From NCBI RefSeq assembly GCF_900176475.1, contig NZ_FWXX01000001.1, forward strand, positions 434,001-498,000: a DNA stretch of 64,000 nucleotides, read 5' to 3'. The position numbers and the translations under genes are program-made. This document shows positions 26,945 through 36,018 of the stretch, one piece after another. Each line of letters starts with the position of its first letter. Position 1 is the stretch's first letter. The notes beneath the pieces are model-generated. The model worked only from the letters and a program-made list of their open reading frames with translations, had not been told where the DNA came from and did not search any database. The DNA comes from Tropicibacter naphthalenivorans (lineage in GTDB: Bacteria > Pseudomonadota > Alphaproteobacteria > Rhodobacterales > Rhodobacteraceae).

Positions 26945-26999
26945 TGAACAGTCAAAACCAAGAAGGCGATCCAACACGCCTTTCAACTGGGAGTTTACC

Positions 27000-28004
27000 A
27001 TGACCTTCATGACCAAGATCCTCGGCTCTGCCGCCGCTCTCGCCGTGACCGCTGGCGCGGCTCTGGCCGATCCGGCGCTGATTTACGATCTCGGCGGCAA
27101 GTTCGACAAATCCTTTAACGAAGCGGCCTTCAACGGCGCGACCGCATGGGCCGAAGCCACCGGCGGCACCTTCAAGGACATCGAACTGCAATCCGAAGCC
27201 CAGCGCGAGCAGGCTCTGCGCCGCTTTGCCGAAGCGGGTTTCAACCCGGTTGTGACCACCGGCTTTTCCATGTCCTCGCCGATCGCGTCCGTCGCGGCGG
27301 ACTATCCCGACACCAAGTTCGTGACCATCGACGGCTTTGTCGATCCGGGCGAGCACCCGAACGTCCTGTCGATCCTGTTCTCGGAACATGAAGGCAGCTA
27401 TCTGGTGGGCATGATGGCGGCGATGGCCTCTGAGTCGGACACCGTGGGCTTTGTCGGCGGCATGGACATCCCGCTGATCCGCAAGTTCGCCTGCGGCTAC
27501 GCGCAGGGCGCCAAGGCCGTGAACCCCGACACCACCGTCATCGCCAACATGACCGGCACCACTCCGGCGGCTTGGAACGACCCGGTGAAGGGCTCGGAAC
27601 TGGCCAAGGCGCAGATTTCCCAAGGCGCGGACGTGATCTTTGCCGCAGCGGGTGGCACCGGTCTGGGCGTTCTGCAAACCGCCGCTGACGAAGGCAAAAT
27701 GGGCATCGGCGTCGACAGCAACCAGAACTACCTGCACCCGGACAACATGCTGACCTCGATGCTCAAGCGCGTCGACGTGGCGGTGAACGAAGCCATGACC
27801 GCAGGCGCGGATCTGGAAACCGGCGTCAAGGTTCTGGGTCTGGCCGATGAAGGCGTCGGCTACGCGCTGGACGAGTACAACGAAAAGCTGGTCAGCGACG
27901 AGATGAAGGCCGCCGTGGACGAAGCCCGTCAGGCGATCATCGACGGCACCATCACCGTGCATGACTATTCCGCAGACGACACCTGCCCGGCGCTGACGTT
28001 CTAA
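27000..28004 (+). CDS. BMP-family ABC transporter substrate-binding protein
   Basis: A 334-residue periplasmic protein with a signal peptide ending AALA-DPAL. Family motifs of the basic membrane protein / PnrA group are visible: GGKFDKSFNEAAFNG near the N-terminus, FVTIDGF, VGFVGGMDIPLIRKFACGY, and GADVIFAAAGGTGLGV. PnrA-like receptors bind purine nucleosides. No lipobox Cys is seen. It is the likely receptor for the Nup-type ABC subunits at 29.4-33.8 kb, from which it is separated by two minus-strand genes and a terminator. Confidence 0.88.
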   Translation: MTFMTKILGSAAALAVTAGAALADPALIYDLGGKFDKSFNEAAFNGATAWAEATGGTFKDIELQSEAQREQALRRFAEAGFNPVVTTGFSMSSPIASVAADYPDTKFVTIDGFVDPGEHPNVLSILFSEHEGSYLVGMMAAMASESDTVGFVGGMDIPLIRKFACGYAQGAKAVNPDTTVIANMTGTTPAAWNDPVKGSELAKAQISQGADVIFAAAGGTGLGVLQTAADEGKMGIGVDSNQNYLHPDNMLTSMLKRVDVAVNEAMTAGADLETGVKVLGLADEGVGYALDEYNEKLVSDEMKAAVDEARQAIIDGTITVHDYSADDTCPALTF

Positions 28005-28024
28005 TTCAGGTTGAACAAGCGAAA

Positions 28025-28055
28025 GGCGGCCCCGCGATGTCAGGGCCGCCTTTTT
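28025..28055 (+). terminator. Intrinsic terminator of the BMP gene
   Basis: An 8-bp perfect stem GGCGGCCC (28025-28032) with GGGCCGCC (28043-28050) is followed by TTTTT. It lies between convergent genes. Confidence 0.9.
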
Positions 28056-28075
28056 CATGTCTTGCGGGGGGGCGT

Positions 28076-28456
28076 TTACTGCATCGAGCTGATGCCGAAA
28101 ATATTGCCCTCGGTGTCCTGGCACAGGTTAACAAAGCCGAACTCTCCGATAGAGAACTTGGGCCGCAGCACCACGCCGCCCGCCGCCTCGACGCGTGCCT
28201 CTTCGACCGCGCAATCCTGCGCCTGAAAGTAGACCACCGTGCCCCCCGGCCCCGGCTGGGCGTGCTCGGATTTGGAAATCGCACCGCCCGCGCCATAGCC
28301 GGTCATCTCGGTCGGAAAGGCGCGCATTTGCGATTCGCCCGTGGGATCGCCGATGGCTTCGAGCGTGACGGCAAAGACCGTCTCATAAAACTTCACCGCG
28401 CGGTCCAGATCGTCCACGAAAATATCGAACCAACCCACTGCGTTCATCTGCGACAT
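28076..28456 (-). CDS. VOC-family (glyoxalase-like) protein
   Basis: A 126-residue vicinal-oxygen-chelate protein. Paired beta-alpha-beta-beta units are recognisable: WFDIFVDDLDRAVKFYETVF at the N-terminus, TVVYFQAQD and the C-terminal GFVNLCQDTEGNIFGI. The usual metal ligands are only partly present. The function may be lyase, resistance or binding. It is co-directional with the AraC regulator gene just upstream. Confidence 0.85.
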   Translation of the reverse strand: MSQMNAVGWFDIFVDDLDRAVKFYETVFAVTLEAIGDPTGESQMRAFPTEMTGYGAGGAISKSEHAQPGPGGTVVYFQAQDCAVEEARVEAAGGVVLRPKFSIGEFGFVNLCQDTEGNIFGISSMQ

Positions 28457-28527
28457 CGTTAAAACTCCTGTTCGCGTGTCTTGATGAAGGCAGATTAGCG
28501 CGAGCCCGTCACCCGATATAGTAGATT

Positions 28528-29265
28528 TCAGACATCGAACTTTCGCGCATACTGACCGGGGGTATAGCCCGTCGCCTGCCGAAAGGAGCGGATGAAATGC
28601 GACTGATCGGCATAGGACAGGGACGGCTCTCCGCCCAAGGATTGCTGCAATCTCAAGATCTTAAAGAAGTCATGCGGGCTGAACCCCGTGGTGCTTTTCA
28701 AAACCCGCTGCAATTGGCGCGGCGACAGGCCCGCGACCTCGGCCATATCCGCCACCGAGAAAATGTCATCAATGCGCGCGAAAATCCGTTCCGTCACCGG
28801 GTTGGCCACAACCAGACCCTGCGCCACCAGCGTATCGACAAACTCGGCCAGCACCGCCTGCTTGTCCTCGAACGACAGCCCCGCCATCCGCGCATTCACC
28901 GCCCGCAACGGCAGCGCCCCCTCATAGGCCGCGCCGACCTGCCCAAGGCCGTACGCGCCCTGCCAGACCCCTGGCAAAAACCGGATGTTGGTAAAGTGAA
29001 ACGCCCGCCCAAGGTTCAATTCCTCGGACGAGGCGCGCAGCCGCGTCACGCCGCAGACCTCCGGCGCGATCTGGTCGAACACCACATAGGTGCAGGCGTC
29101 GGGCAGCGCGTGAAACCGATAGTCCTGCGCCAGCGCCCCGTCGGTCCGCAGGTCCAAAAACCGATGCACCACCGCGCGCAGATGCTCGGGCGGGGCGGCC
29201 TCGATGAATTGCACCTGCTCGACCGCGCGGTCTTTGCCATTTCCCTTGGGATCATACACACTCAT
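28528..29265 (-). CDS. AraC-family transcriptional regulator
   Basis: A 245-residue regulator. The C-terminal two helix-turn-helix motifs are clear: SVADMAEVAGLSPRQLQRVL, with STTGFSPHDFFKILRLQQSL, and SYADQSHFIRSFRQATGYTPGQY. The N-terminal part (1-150) is a DUF6597-like sensor seen in short AraC proteins. It probably controls the adjacent VOC gene; control of the divergent ABC genes is possible. Confidence 0.88.
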   Translation of the reverse strand: MSVYDPKGNGKDRAVEQVQFIEAAPPEHLRAVVHRFLDLRTDGALAQDYRFHALPDACTYVVFDQIAPEVCGVTRLRASSEELNLGRAFHFTNIRFLPGVWQGAYGLGQVGAAYEGALPLRAVNARMAGLSFEDKQAVLAEFVDTLVAQGLVVANPVTERIFARIDDIFSVADMAEVAGLSPRQLQRVLKSTTGFSPHDFFKILRLQQSLGGEPSLSYADQSHFIRSFRQATGYTPGQYARKFDV

Positions 29266-29395
29266 GCCGCGAACCCTAGGCCAGTGCCGCCGATTTGCAC
29301 AGCCACCAAAACCGCCCCCGCGTCACCTGAGGTTTGCTCTGTTCAAGCCCCGCCGCCTCTGCAAATATTAACCGAATGGAAAAAGGACGGGCCAG

Positions 29396-30940
29396 ATGAG
29401 CGACACCCCCGCGATTGAGCTGAAAGGCATCTCCAAGGCGTTTGGCCCGGTGCAGGCCAACAAGGATATCTCGATCCGCGTGATGCCCGGCACCATCCAC
29501 GGGATCATCGGCGAAAACGGCGCGGGCAAGTCGACGCTGATGTCGATCCTCTACGGGTTCTACAAGGCCGACGCGGGCGAGATCTGGATCAACGGCGCGC
29601 GCAAGGACATCACCGACAGTCAGGCGGCGATCGCGGCGGGCATCGGCATGGTCTTTCAGCACTTCAAGCTGGTGCAGAACTTTACCGTGCTGGAAAACGT
29701 GATCCTCGGCGCCGAGGATGGCCCGATGCTGCGTCCCTCGCTGTCCAAGGCGCGCGGCGTGCTGAAAAAGCTGGCGCAGGAATACGAGCTGAACGTCGAC
29801 CCCGAGGCGCTGATCGAGAACCTCAGCGTCGGCCACCAGCAGCGGGTCGAGATCCTCAAGGCGCTCTACCGCGAGGCCGATATCCTGATCCTCGACGAGC
29901 CAACCGGCGTGCTGACCCCCGCCGAGGCCGACCACCTGTTCCGCATCCTCGAAGGGCTGAAGCGCGAAGGCAAGACCATCATCCTCATCACGCATAAACT
30001 GCGCGAAATCATGGAGATAACCGATACGGTCAGCGTCATGCGCCGGGGCGAGATGACCGCCACGGTAAAGACCTCGGAAACCTCCCCAGAGGAACTGGCC
30101 GAGCTGATGGTGGGCCGCAAGGTGCTGCTGCGCGTGGACAAGGCCCCGGCGCAGGTCGGCGCGCCCATCCTGGAAATCGAGAACCTGAAACATACCGACA
30201 GCCACGGCGTCCAGCGGCTCAAGGGCATCTCGCTGAACGTGCGCGCCGGGGAAATCCTCGGCATCGCGGGCGTCTCGGGCAACGGCCAGACAGAGCTGCT
30301 CCACGTGCTGGGCGGCTATGCCGACGCCACCGGCACCGTCCGCGTCAACGGCAGCGAAATCGACCTCACCGGCAAACACTCCGACGGGCAATCGCGCCGC
30401 GCCCGCGGCATCGCCCACGTCCCCGAAGATCGCCACCACGAAGGCCTGATCCTCCCCTACACCGCATGGGAAAACACTGTCTTCGGCTACCACCGCGACC
30501 CGGCCATCCAAAAAGGCCCCCTGATGGACAACGCCGCCATCCGCGCCGAAGCCCAGGCCAAGATGGACCGCTACGACGTGCGCCCGCCCAACCCCAACCT
30601 CGCGGCGCGCAACTTTTCGGGGGGCAACCAGCAGAAAATCGTCCTCGCCCGCGAAATCGAACGCGACCCCGACATTCTGCTGATCGGCCAGCCCACCCGC
30701 GGCGTCGACATCGGCGCCATCGAATTCATCCACCAGGAAATCGTCCGCCTGCGCGACAAGGGCAAAGCCATCCTCCTCGTTTCCGTCGAACTCGACGAAA
30801 TCATGTCCCTGTCAGACCGCATCGCCGTCATGTTCGACGGCCACATCATGGGCGAACGCCTGCCTGCGGACACCAACCAAACCGAATTGGGCCTGCTGAT
30901 GGCTGGCATCACCGACACCGCAAAGGCCGCCACCGCATGA
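29396..30940 (+). CDS. ABC transporter ATP-binding protein, nucleoside (Nup/YufO) type
   Basis: A 514-residue double ATPase of the carbohydrate/nucleoside uptake group. The first half has Walker A GENGAGKST, signature LSVGHQQRVEIL and Walker B ILILDEPTGVLTP. The second half has a degenerate Walker A (GVSGNGQTE), an intact signature FSGGNQQKIVLAREI and LLIGQPTRGVDIG. This asymmetry is typical of RbsA/YufO proteins. It heads the operon with two permeases and pairs with the BMP receptor upstream. The substrate is probably a nucleoside or purine. Confidence 0.9.
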   Translation: MSDTPAIELKGISKAFGPVQANKDISIRVMPGTIHGIIGENGAGKSTLMSILYGFYKADAGEIWINGARKDITDSQAAIAAGIGMVFQHFKLVQNFTVLENVILGAEDGPMLRPSLSKARGVLKKLAQEYELNVDPEALIENLSVGHQQRVEILKALYREADILILDEPTGVLTPAEADHLFRILEGLKREGKTIILITHKLREIMEITDTVSVMRRGEMTATVKTSETSPEELAELMVGRKVLLRVDKAPAQVGAPILEIENLKHTDSHGVQRLKGISLNVRAGEILGIAGVSGNGQTELLHVLGGYADATGTVRVNGSEIDLTGKHSDGQSRRARGIAHVPEDRHHEGLILPYTAWENTVFGYHRDPAIQKGPLMDNAAIRAEAQAKMDRYDVRPPNPNLAARNFSGGNQQKIVLAREIERDPDILLIGQPTRGVDIGAIEFIHQEIVRLRDKGKAILLVSVELDEIMSLSDRIAVMFDGHIMGERLPADTNQTELGLLMAGITDTAKAATA

Positions 30941-30996
30941 CACACGCACACCGGCCAACCCGCAAACCAGCGCGCCCTCTCGCTGCCCCTTCGCGC

Positions 30997-31026
30997 GCCC
31001 CCTGTTTCTTCTCTGCCCAAATATCC
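30997..31026 (-). repeat. Dispersed GGATATTT...GAGAAGAAA element, copy C
   Basis: A 30-bp minus-oriented copy that matches copy A at 25 of 30 positions. It lies in the 141-bp gap between the Nup-type ATPase and first permease gene, and is the clearest feature of that gap. Confidence 0.65.
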
Positions 31027-31081
31027 CCGCCGGAGGCATCTGCCCCCACCACCTGCGCCCTGCTACGAAAGTCTGCACAAC

Positions 31082-32176
31082 ATGGATAAAATGCCCGCCT
31101 GGGCCGATGCGGTCCTTGTTCCCCTGATCTCGATCCTGCTCGCGGCGCTGATTTCGGCCGGAGTTATCCTCGCCATCGGCGAAAACCCGATCACCGCCTT
31201 TATGGCCATGGTCGACGGCGCGCTGATGAAATCCACCGGCTGGGGCTACACCCTCTATTACGCCACCAATTTCATCTTTACCGGCCTCGCCGTGGCAGTC
31301 GCTTTTCACGCGCGGCTCTTCAACATCGGCGGCGAGGGGCAGGCCATGGTTGGCGGCTTGGGTGTTGCTCTCGTCTGCCTCTATATCCCCTTCCCGCATT
31401 GGTCGCTCTCGTTGATCTTTACCATCGCCGCCGCCGGGCTGTTTGGCGCGGCTTGGGCACTGATCCCAGCCTATCTACAGGCAAAACGCGGCAGCCATAT
31501 CGTGATCACCACGATCATGTTCAACTTTATCGCCGCCGCCCTCCTGAACTATGTGCTGGTGAATATGCTCAAGCCCGCTGGCGCGATGGAGCCCGCCACC
31601 GCCGCCTTCCCCGCCACGACGCATCTGCCGACCTTCTTTGATATGTTCGCCTCAGACGGCAATCCGCTGTTTCGCGGCTCGCCTGCTAATGTCAGCTTTT
31701 TCATCGCCGTGGCCGCCTGCGTTCTGGTCTGGCTGCTGATCTGGCGCACCAAGCTGGGCTATGAAATTCGCGCCTTTGGCCAGTCCGAAACCGCCGCCGA
31801 ATACGCGGGCATCTCGCCCGTCAAGATCACCGTGGTCGCCATGCTGATCTCTGGCGCACTGGCGGGGCTGATGGCGCTCAACACCACGCAGGGCGAGGCC
31901 GAACGGCTGGTGCTCAACGCCTCCGAAGGGGCGGGCTTTATCGGCATCGCCGTGGCGCTCATGGGCCGCTCGCACCCGGTCGGCGTCTTCCTCGCCGCGC
32001 TGCTGTTCGGCTTCCTCTACCAAGGCGGCGCAGAGCTGGCCTTTTGGGCGAACATCCCGCGCGAGCTGGTCGACGTGATCCAAGCGCTCGTGATCCTCTT
32101 CACCGGCGCGCTCGACAACATGGTCCGGATGCCGCTGGAAAAAGCCTTTCTCTATTTCCGCAAGGAGGCCCGCTGA
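31082..32176 (+). CDS. ABC transporter permease, nucleoside (YufP/BmpC) type
   Basis: A 364-residue membrane protein with about ten helices. Family markers are FNIGGEGQAMVGGLGVAL, RGSHIVITTIMFNFIAA and the loop GYEIRAFGQSETAAEYAGIS, which contacts the ATPase. It overlaps the LysE-type gene by one base (TGATG). Confidence 0.9.
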   Translation: MDKMPAWADAVLVPLISILLAALISAGVILAIGENPITAFMAMVDGALMKSTGWGYTLYYATNFIFTGLAVAVAFHARLFNIGGEGQAMVGGLGVALVCLYIPFPHWSLSLIFTIAAAGLFGAAWALIPAYLQAKRGSHIVITTIMFNFIAAALLNYVLVNMLKPAGAMEPATAAFPATTHLPTFFDMFASDGNPLFRGSPANVSFFIAVAACVLVWLLIWRTKLGYEIRAFGQSETAAEYAGISPVKITVVAMLISGALAGLMALNTTQGEAERLVLNASEGAGFIGIAVALMGRSHPVGVFLAALLFGFLYQGGAELAFWANIPRELVDVIQALVILFTGALDNMVRMPLEKAFLYFRKEAR

Positions 32177-32799
32177 TGGAGTACCTCCCCGGCGTCCTTG
32201 CCGCCTATTCGATCCAGTTGGTCGCCGTTCTGTCGCCCGGCCCCGCCGTGGCTATGCTGCTGGGCGTGGCTTTGTCACGCGGGCGCGCCTCGGCGCTGTT
32301 CGCGTCGCTCGGCGTGTCCTTTGGCGCGCTGACCATCGCCGCACTGACCCTCGCCGGGGTCGGCCTGCTGATGCAACAGACTGCATGGGCCGTCTCTGCC
32401 CTGCGACTGATCGGGGCCGCCTATCTGCTGTGGCTCGCCTATGGGTCGTTCCGCAAGGCCGCGCATCCGCCGACCGTCGCCCCCGCCGAGATGCCGCCGC
32501 TGAGCGTGACCAAAGCCTTTACCGTCGGCTACCTCATGCAGGTCACCAACCCCAAGGCCATCGTCTTTTGGATCGCCATCGCCTCGGTCGGCGCAACGGA
32601 CGGCGCGCCCGCGCCCATCGTCGCCCTGTTCCTGCTGGGCGCGTTCGCCATGTCGCTGATCGGCCACGCGGCCTACGCGCTTGCCCTCTCGGCCTCGCCG
32701 GTCCGCGCGCTCTACCACCGCGCCCGCCGAGGGATCGAGGCCACCCTGGGCACGCTCTTCACCCTTTTCGCTTTCAAGCTCGCCACGGCAAGGAGCTGA
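32176..32799 (+). CDS. LysE/RhtB-family exporter
   Basis: A 207-residue membrane protein with six predicted helices. It contains the LysE-family opening LVAVLSPGPAVAMLLGVALSRG and the central QVTNPKAIVFWIAI motif. The family exports amino acids, homoserine lactones or related metabolites. It is placed between, and tightly coupled to, the two permease genes of the nucleoside importer, which is an unusual position for an exporter. Confidence 0.88.
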   Translation: MEYLPGVLAAYSIQLVAVLSPGPAVAMLLGVALSRGRASALFASLGVSFGALTIAALTLAGVGLLMQQTAWAVSALRLIGAAYLLWLAYGSFRKAAHPPTVAPAEMPPLSVTKAFTVGYLMQVTNPKAIVFWIAIASVGATDGAPAPIVALFLLGAFAMSLIGHAAYALALSASPVRALYHRARRGIEATLGTLFTLFAFKLATARS

Positions 32800-32802
32800 C
32801 CC

Positions 32803-33768
32803 ATGGATTTCAACACCGTCATCCAAGTGCTCGACAGCACGATCCGCCTGTCCACGCCGCTGCTGCTGGCCTGCCTTGCGGGGCTGTTTTCCGAACGCTC
32901 CGGCATTGTCGACATCGGGCTAGAGGGCAAGATGCTCATCGCCGCCTTCTTTAGCGCCGCGGTGGCCTATATGACCGGCTCGGTCTGGCTGGGGCTGCTG
33001 GCGGGGATCGCCGCGTCCATGGCACTGTCGGGCCTGCACGGGCTGGCCTCGATCGTCTTCCACGGCAACCAGCTGATCTCCGGCGTGGCGCTGAACTTCC
33101 TCGCCTCGGGGCTGACGGTGCTGATCGCGCAGGACTGGTTCAGCCAAGGGGGGCGCACCCCATCCTTGATCGGCAAAGGCCGCTTCGAAGAAATCACCCT
33201 GCCCTTTGCCGATGCGCTGCGTGACGTGCCGTTCCTCGGGCCGATCTACGCAGACCTGATCTCGGGCCACTCGATCCTTGTCTACGTCGCCTTTGCCATG
33301 GTACCGCTGACATGGTGGGTGCTGTATCGCACCCGCTTTGGCCTGCGCCTGCGCGCCGTCGGCGAGGCCCCCGAGGCGGTGGACACCGCGGGCGTTTCCG
33401 TCGCGGGGCTGCGTTTTGCCGCCATCGCCATCGCCGGTGTGCTCTGCGGTCTGGCGGGAGCTTACCTCGCCACGGGCCTCCAAGCCGGGTTCGTGCGTGA
33501 GATGACCGCAGGCCGAGGCTACATCGCGCTCGCCGCGCTGATCTTTGCCAAGTGGCGGCCATGGTACGCCATGGGGGCGTGCCTGCTGTTCGGCTTGCTT
33601 CAGGCGGTTGCCCTGCGGTTCCAGAACATCGACCTTGGGGCCTTTACCGTCCCGGTGCAGTTCATGGATGCCCTGCCCTACATCCTGACGGTGATCATCC
33701 TCGCGGGTTTCGTCGGCAAGGCCATCCCCCCGCGTGCGGGCGGCGAGCCCTACATCAAGGAACGCTAA
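32803..33768 (+). CDS. ABC transporter permease, nucleoside (YufQ/BmpD) type
   Basis: A 321-residue membrane protein, second permease of the importer. Family markers are FSERSGIVDIGLEGKMLIAAF, GNQLISGVALNFLASGLT and the loop GLRLRAVGEAPEAVDTAGV. It starts three bases after the LysE-type gene and closes the operon. Confidence 0.9.
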   Translation: MDFNTVIQVLDSTIRLSTPLLLACLAGLFSERSGIVDIGLEGKMLIAAFFSAAVAYMTGSVWLGLLAGIAASMALSGLHGLASIVFHGNQLISGVALNFLASGLTVLIAQDWFSQGGRTPSLIGKGRFEEITLPFADALRDVPFLGPIYADLISGHSILVYVAFAMVPLTWWVLYRTRFGLRLRAVGEAPEAVDTAGVSVAGLRFAAIAIAGVLCGLAGAYLATGLQAGFVREMTAGRGYIALAALIFAKWRPWYAMGACLLFGLLQAVALRFQNIDLGAFTVPVQFMDALPYILTVIILAGFVGKAIPPRAGGEPYIKER

Positions 33769-33774
33769 GCGCCC

Positions 33775-33864
33775 CCCGCCCGGCACATTCCAAAGCCCGG
33801 GCGGGCCCGTCACCGCGCGTCTTGCCCCGAGGCGCAGCCGAGGCATCTGCGCGCCAAAGGCGCA
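33775..33864 (+). terminator. Two hairpins after the importer operon
   Basis: A perfect 9-bp stem (CCCGCCCGG 33775-33783 with CCGGGCGGG 33797-33805) and a second weaker one (TGCGC 33848-33852 with GCGCA 33860-33864, then CAATTT) lie just after the last permease. Neither has a full T-tract. Confidence 0.5.
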
Positions 33865-33929
33865 CAATTTGGTAACCTCTCCTTCGCGCTGCACTTGCAA
33901 AATCACGCGGCTTGAGAGTACGAATATCT

Positions 33930-34838
33930 ATGCAAATCTACCTGCCCATCGCCGAAGTTTCGGTCAATGCCTTCCTGCTGTTGGGCCTTGGCGGCATCGT
34001 CGGCATTTTGTCCGGCATGTTCGGCGTGGGCGGCGGGTTCCTTTTGACGCCATTGCTGTTCTTCATCGGCATCCCGCCCGCCGTGGCCGTCGCCACCGGG
34101 GCGAACCAGATCGTCGCCTCCTCGGTCTCGGGCGTGCTGGCGCATCTCAAACGGCGGACGGTTGACTTACGGATGGGTACGGTGCTGCTGGTGGGCGGTA
34201 TCCTTGGGGCGTTCCTTGGGGTCGGGTTGTTCAACCACCTCAAGCAGTTGGGGCAGGTCGACCTGCTGGTGAACCTGTTTTACGTGGTGTTCCTTGGCAT
34301 CATCGGCAGCCTGATGATGGTCGAGAGCCTGCGCGCCCTGCGCAAATCCCGCCGAGGCGCGCCCCCCGCCCGCAAAAAGCACAACTGGGTGCATGGTTTG
34401 CCGCTGAAAATGCGGTTCCGCACCTCGGGGCTGTATATTTCCGTGATCCCGCCGCTGGTCGTCGGGTTCTCCGTTGGCGTTCTTGCGGCGATCATGGGTG
34501 TGGGGGGCGGCTTCATCATGGTGCCCGCCATGATCTATCTGCTTGGAATGCCGACCAAAGTTGTCGTGGGCACCTCGCTGTTCCAGATCATCTTTGTCGC
34601 CGCGTTCACCACCGTGATGCACGCCTCGACCAACCACACCGTGGACATTGCGCTGGCGCTGCTGTTGCTGATCGGCGGCGTGGTGGGCGCGCAGGTCGGC
34701 ACCGTCGTCGCCACCAAGCTCAGGGCCGAACAGCTGCGCGTGCTGCTGGCTGCGCTGGTGCTGGCGGTCTGTCTCAAGATCGGGCTGGAGCTGTTGCTGG
34801 AGCCGTCCGAGCTTTACTCCATCGCGGAGACGCACTGA
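33930..34838 (+). CDS. TSUP-family sulfite/organosulfonate exporter (TauE/SafE)
   Basis: A 302-residue membrane protein with two repeats of the TauE fold. Each repeat carries the hallmark glycine motif: SGMFGVGGGFLLTPLLFF in the first and AAIMGVGGGFIMVPAMIYLLG in the second. There are about eight helices. Such proteins export sulfite, sulfoacetate or similar anions after sulfonate catabolism. The start codon overlaps no other gene, and the stop overlaps the next start (TGATG). Confidence 0.88.
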   Translation: MQIYLPIAEVSVNAFLLLGLGGIVGILSGMFGVGGGFLLTPLLFFIGIPPAVAVATGANQIVASSVSGVLAHLKRRTVDLRMGTVLLVGGILGAFLGVGLFNHLKQLGQVDLLVNLFYVVFLGIIGSLMMVESLRALRKSRRGAPPARKKHNWVHGLPLKMRFRTSGLYISVIPPLVVGFSVGVLAAIMGVGGGFIMVPAMIYLLGMPTKVVVGTSLFQIIFVAAFTTVMHASTNHTVDIALALLLLIGGVVGAQVGTVVATKLRAEQLRVLLAALVLAVCLKIGLELLLEPSELYSIAETH

Positions 34839-35593
34839 TGTGGCGCGCGCTGGCCTTGCTTTGCGCCCTTGCGCTGCCCGCTTCGGCCGAAGAGGTTGTG
34901 CTGGGCCTGTCGCAGGACAGCGTGTCGATTTCCACCGATTTCGACGGCTCGGAGATCCTGATTTACGGCGCGATCAAGCGGGACGCGCCCATGCCCGAAG
35001 AGCCGATCCAGGTGGTCGTCACCGTGGCGGGGCCATCCTTGCCGGTGACCGTGCGGCGCAAGTCTCATGCTTATGGCATCTGGGTGAACACCGCCGCGGT
35101 GGAGATTGATCACGCCCCGTCCTTTTACGCCATCGCCACCTCGGCCCCGTGGGACGAGGCGATTTCCAACGTCGAAGACATGCGCCACCGGGTGTCGATC
35201 CCGCACGCCATCCGCTCGGTTGGGGCGCCCATGGACGTGTTGAATTCGCAGACCTTTACCGAAGCGTTGATCCGCATCCGCGAGGACAACGATCAGTATC
35301 AGTTGCTTGAAAACGCGGTCACGCTGCGCGAGCAGACCTTGTTCGACACGTCGATCAGCTTGCCCGCCAACCTGACCGAAGGCCGCTATCCCACCCGCAT
35401 CTTCCTGACGCGGGGCGGTCAGGTGGTGTCCAAGCTGGAAACCGAAATCGAGGTGCGCAAGGTCGGGATTGAACGCTGGCTGTTCGTGCTCTCGCGTGAG
35501 CAGCCGCTGGTCTATGGCCTGTTGTCGCTGGCGATTGCGGCGGTGGCGGGCTGGGGCGCGTCGGCCCTGTTCCGCATGATCCGCCAGCAATGA
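34838..35593 (+). CDS. TIGR02186-family membrane-anchored periplasmic protein
   Basis: A 251-residue protein with a signal peptide (ALALPASA-EEV), a large beta-rich extracytoplasmic domain and one C-terminal helix (VYGLLSLAIAAVAGWGASALF). It matches the alphaproteobacterial TIGR02186 family, which usually follows a TSUP transporter gene. It may assist that exporter. Both ends overlap neighbours by one and four bases. Confidence 0.82.
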   Translation: MWRALALLCALALPASAEEVVLGLSQDSVSISTDFDGSEILIYGAIKRDAPMPEEPIQVVVTVAGPSLPVTVRRKSHAYGIWVNTAAVEIDHAPSFYAIATSAPWDEAISNVEDMRHRVSIPHAIRSVGAPMDVLNSQTFTEALIRIREDNDQYQLLENAVTLREQTLFDTSISLPANLTEGRYPTRIFLTRGGQVVSKLETEIEVRKVGIERWLFVLSREQPLVYGLLSLAIAAVAGWGASALFRMIRQQ

Positions 35594-36018
35594 GCCGCCC
35601 TGCCCCCAAGCTGCGTGCCGCGTATCAGGCGTTTTATACGATCCCGACGCGGTGGAAGGACAATGACGCCTACGGCCATATGAACAACGCCGAGTACCTG
35701 TCGGTGTTTGACACGGCGCTGAGTTACTGGATGCTGGAACAGGGTTGGGCCTTGACCGGGCCGGAGGCGTTGCGGTTCGTGGTGGTCGAGAGCGGCTGCC
35801 GGTATTTTGCCGAAAGTGGCTTTCCCGATGTGCTGCACGTTGGTCTGCGGGTGGGGCATCTGGGGCGGAGTTCGGTGCGGTTCGAGCTGGGGCTGTTTCG
35901 CAATGGCGAGGATGTGGCCAGTTCTGCGGCGTTTTTCGTGCATGTGCTCACCGGGCCTGAAGGGCGGCCCGTTTCGCTGCCTGAAGGGGTGCGGGATGCG
36001 TTGGCGGCATTGGGATAG
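35590..36018 (+). CDS. Acyl-CoA thioesterase, hotdog fold (4-HBT family)
   Basis: A 142-residue hotdog-fold thioesterase. RWKDNDAYGHMNNAEYLSVFD is the family signature with the catalytic Asp. It hydrolyses an acyl- or aryl-CoA. It is coupled by an ATGA overlap to the TIGR02186 gene. Its stop codon abuts copy D of the dispersed element. Confidence 0.87.
   Translation: MSRPAPKLRAAYQAFYTIPTRWKDNDAYGHMNNAEYLSVFDTALSYWMLEQGWALTGPEALRFVVVESGCRYFAESGFPDVLHVGLRVGHLGRSSVRFELGLFRNGEDVASSAAFFVHVLTGPEGRPVSLPEGVRDALAALG

Noticed and set aside
30941-31081. A small open frame in the gap between the nucleoside ATPase and permease genes
   Set aside because: It has no ribosome site and is low-complexity proline/arginine reading over dispersed element copy C.
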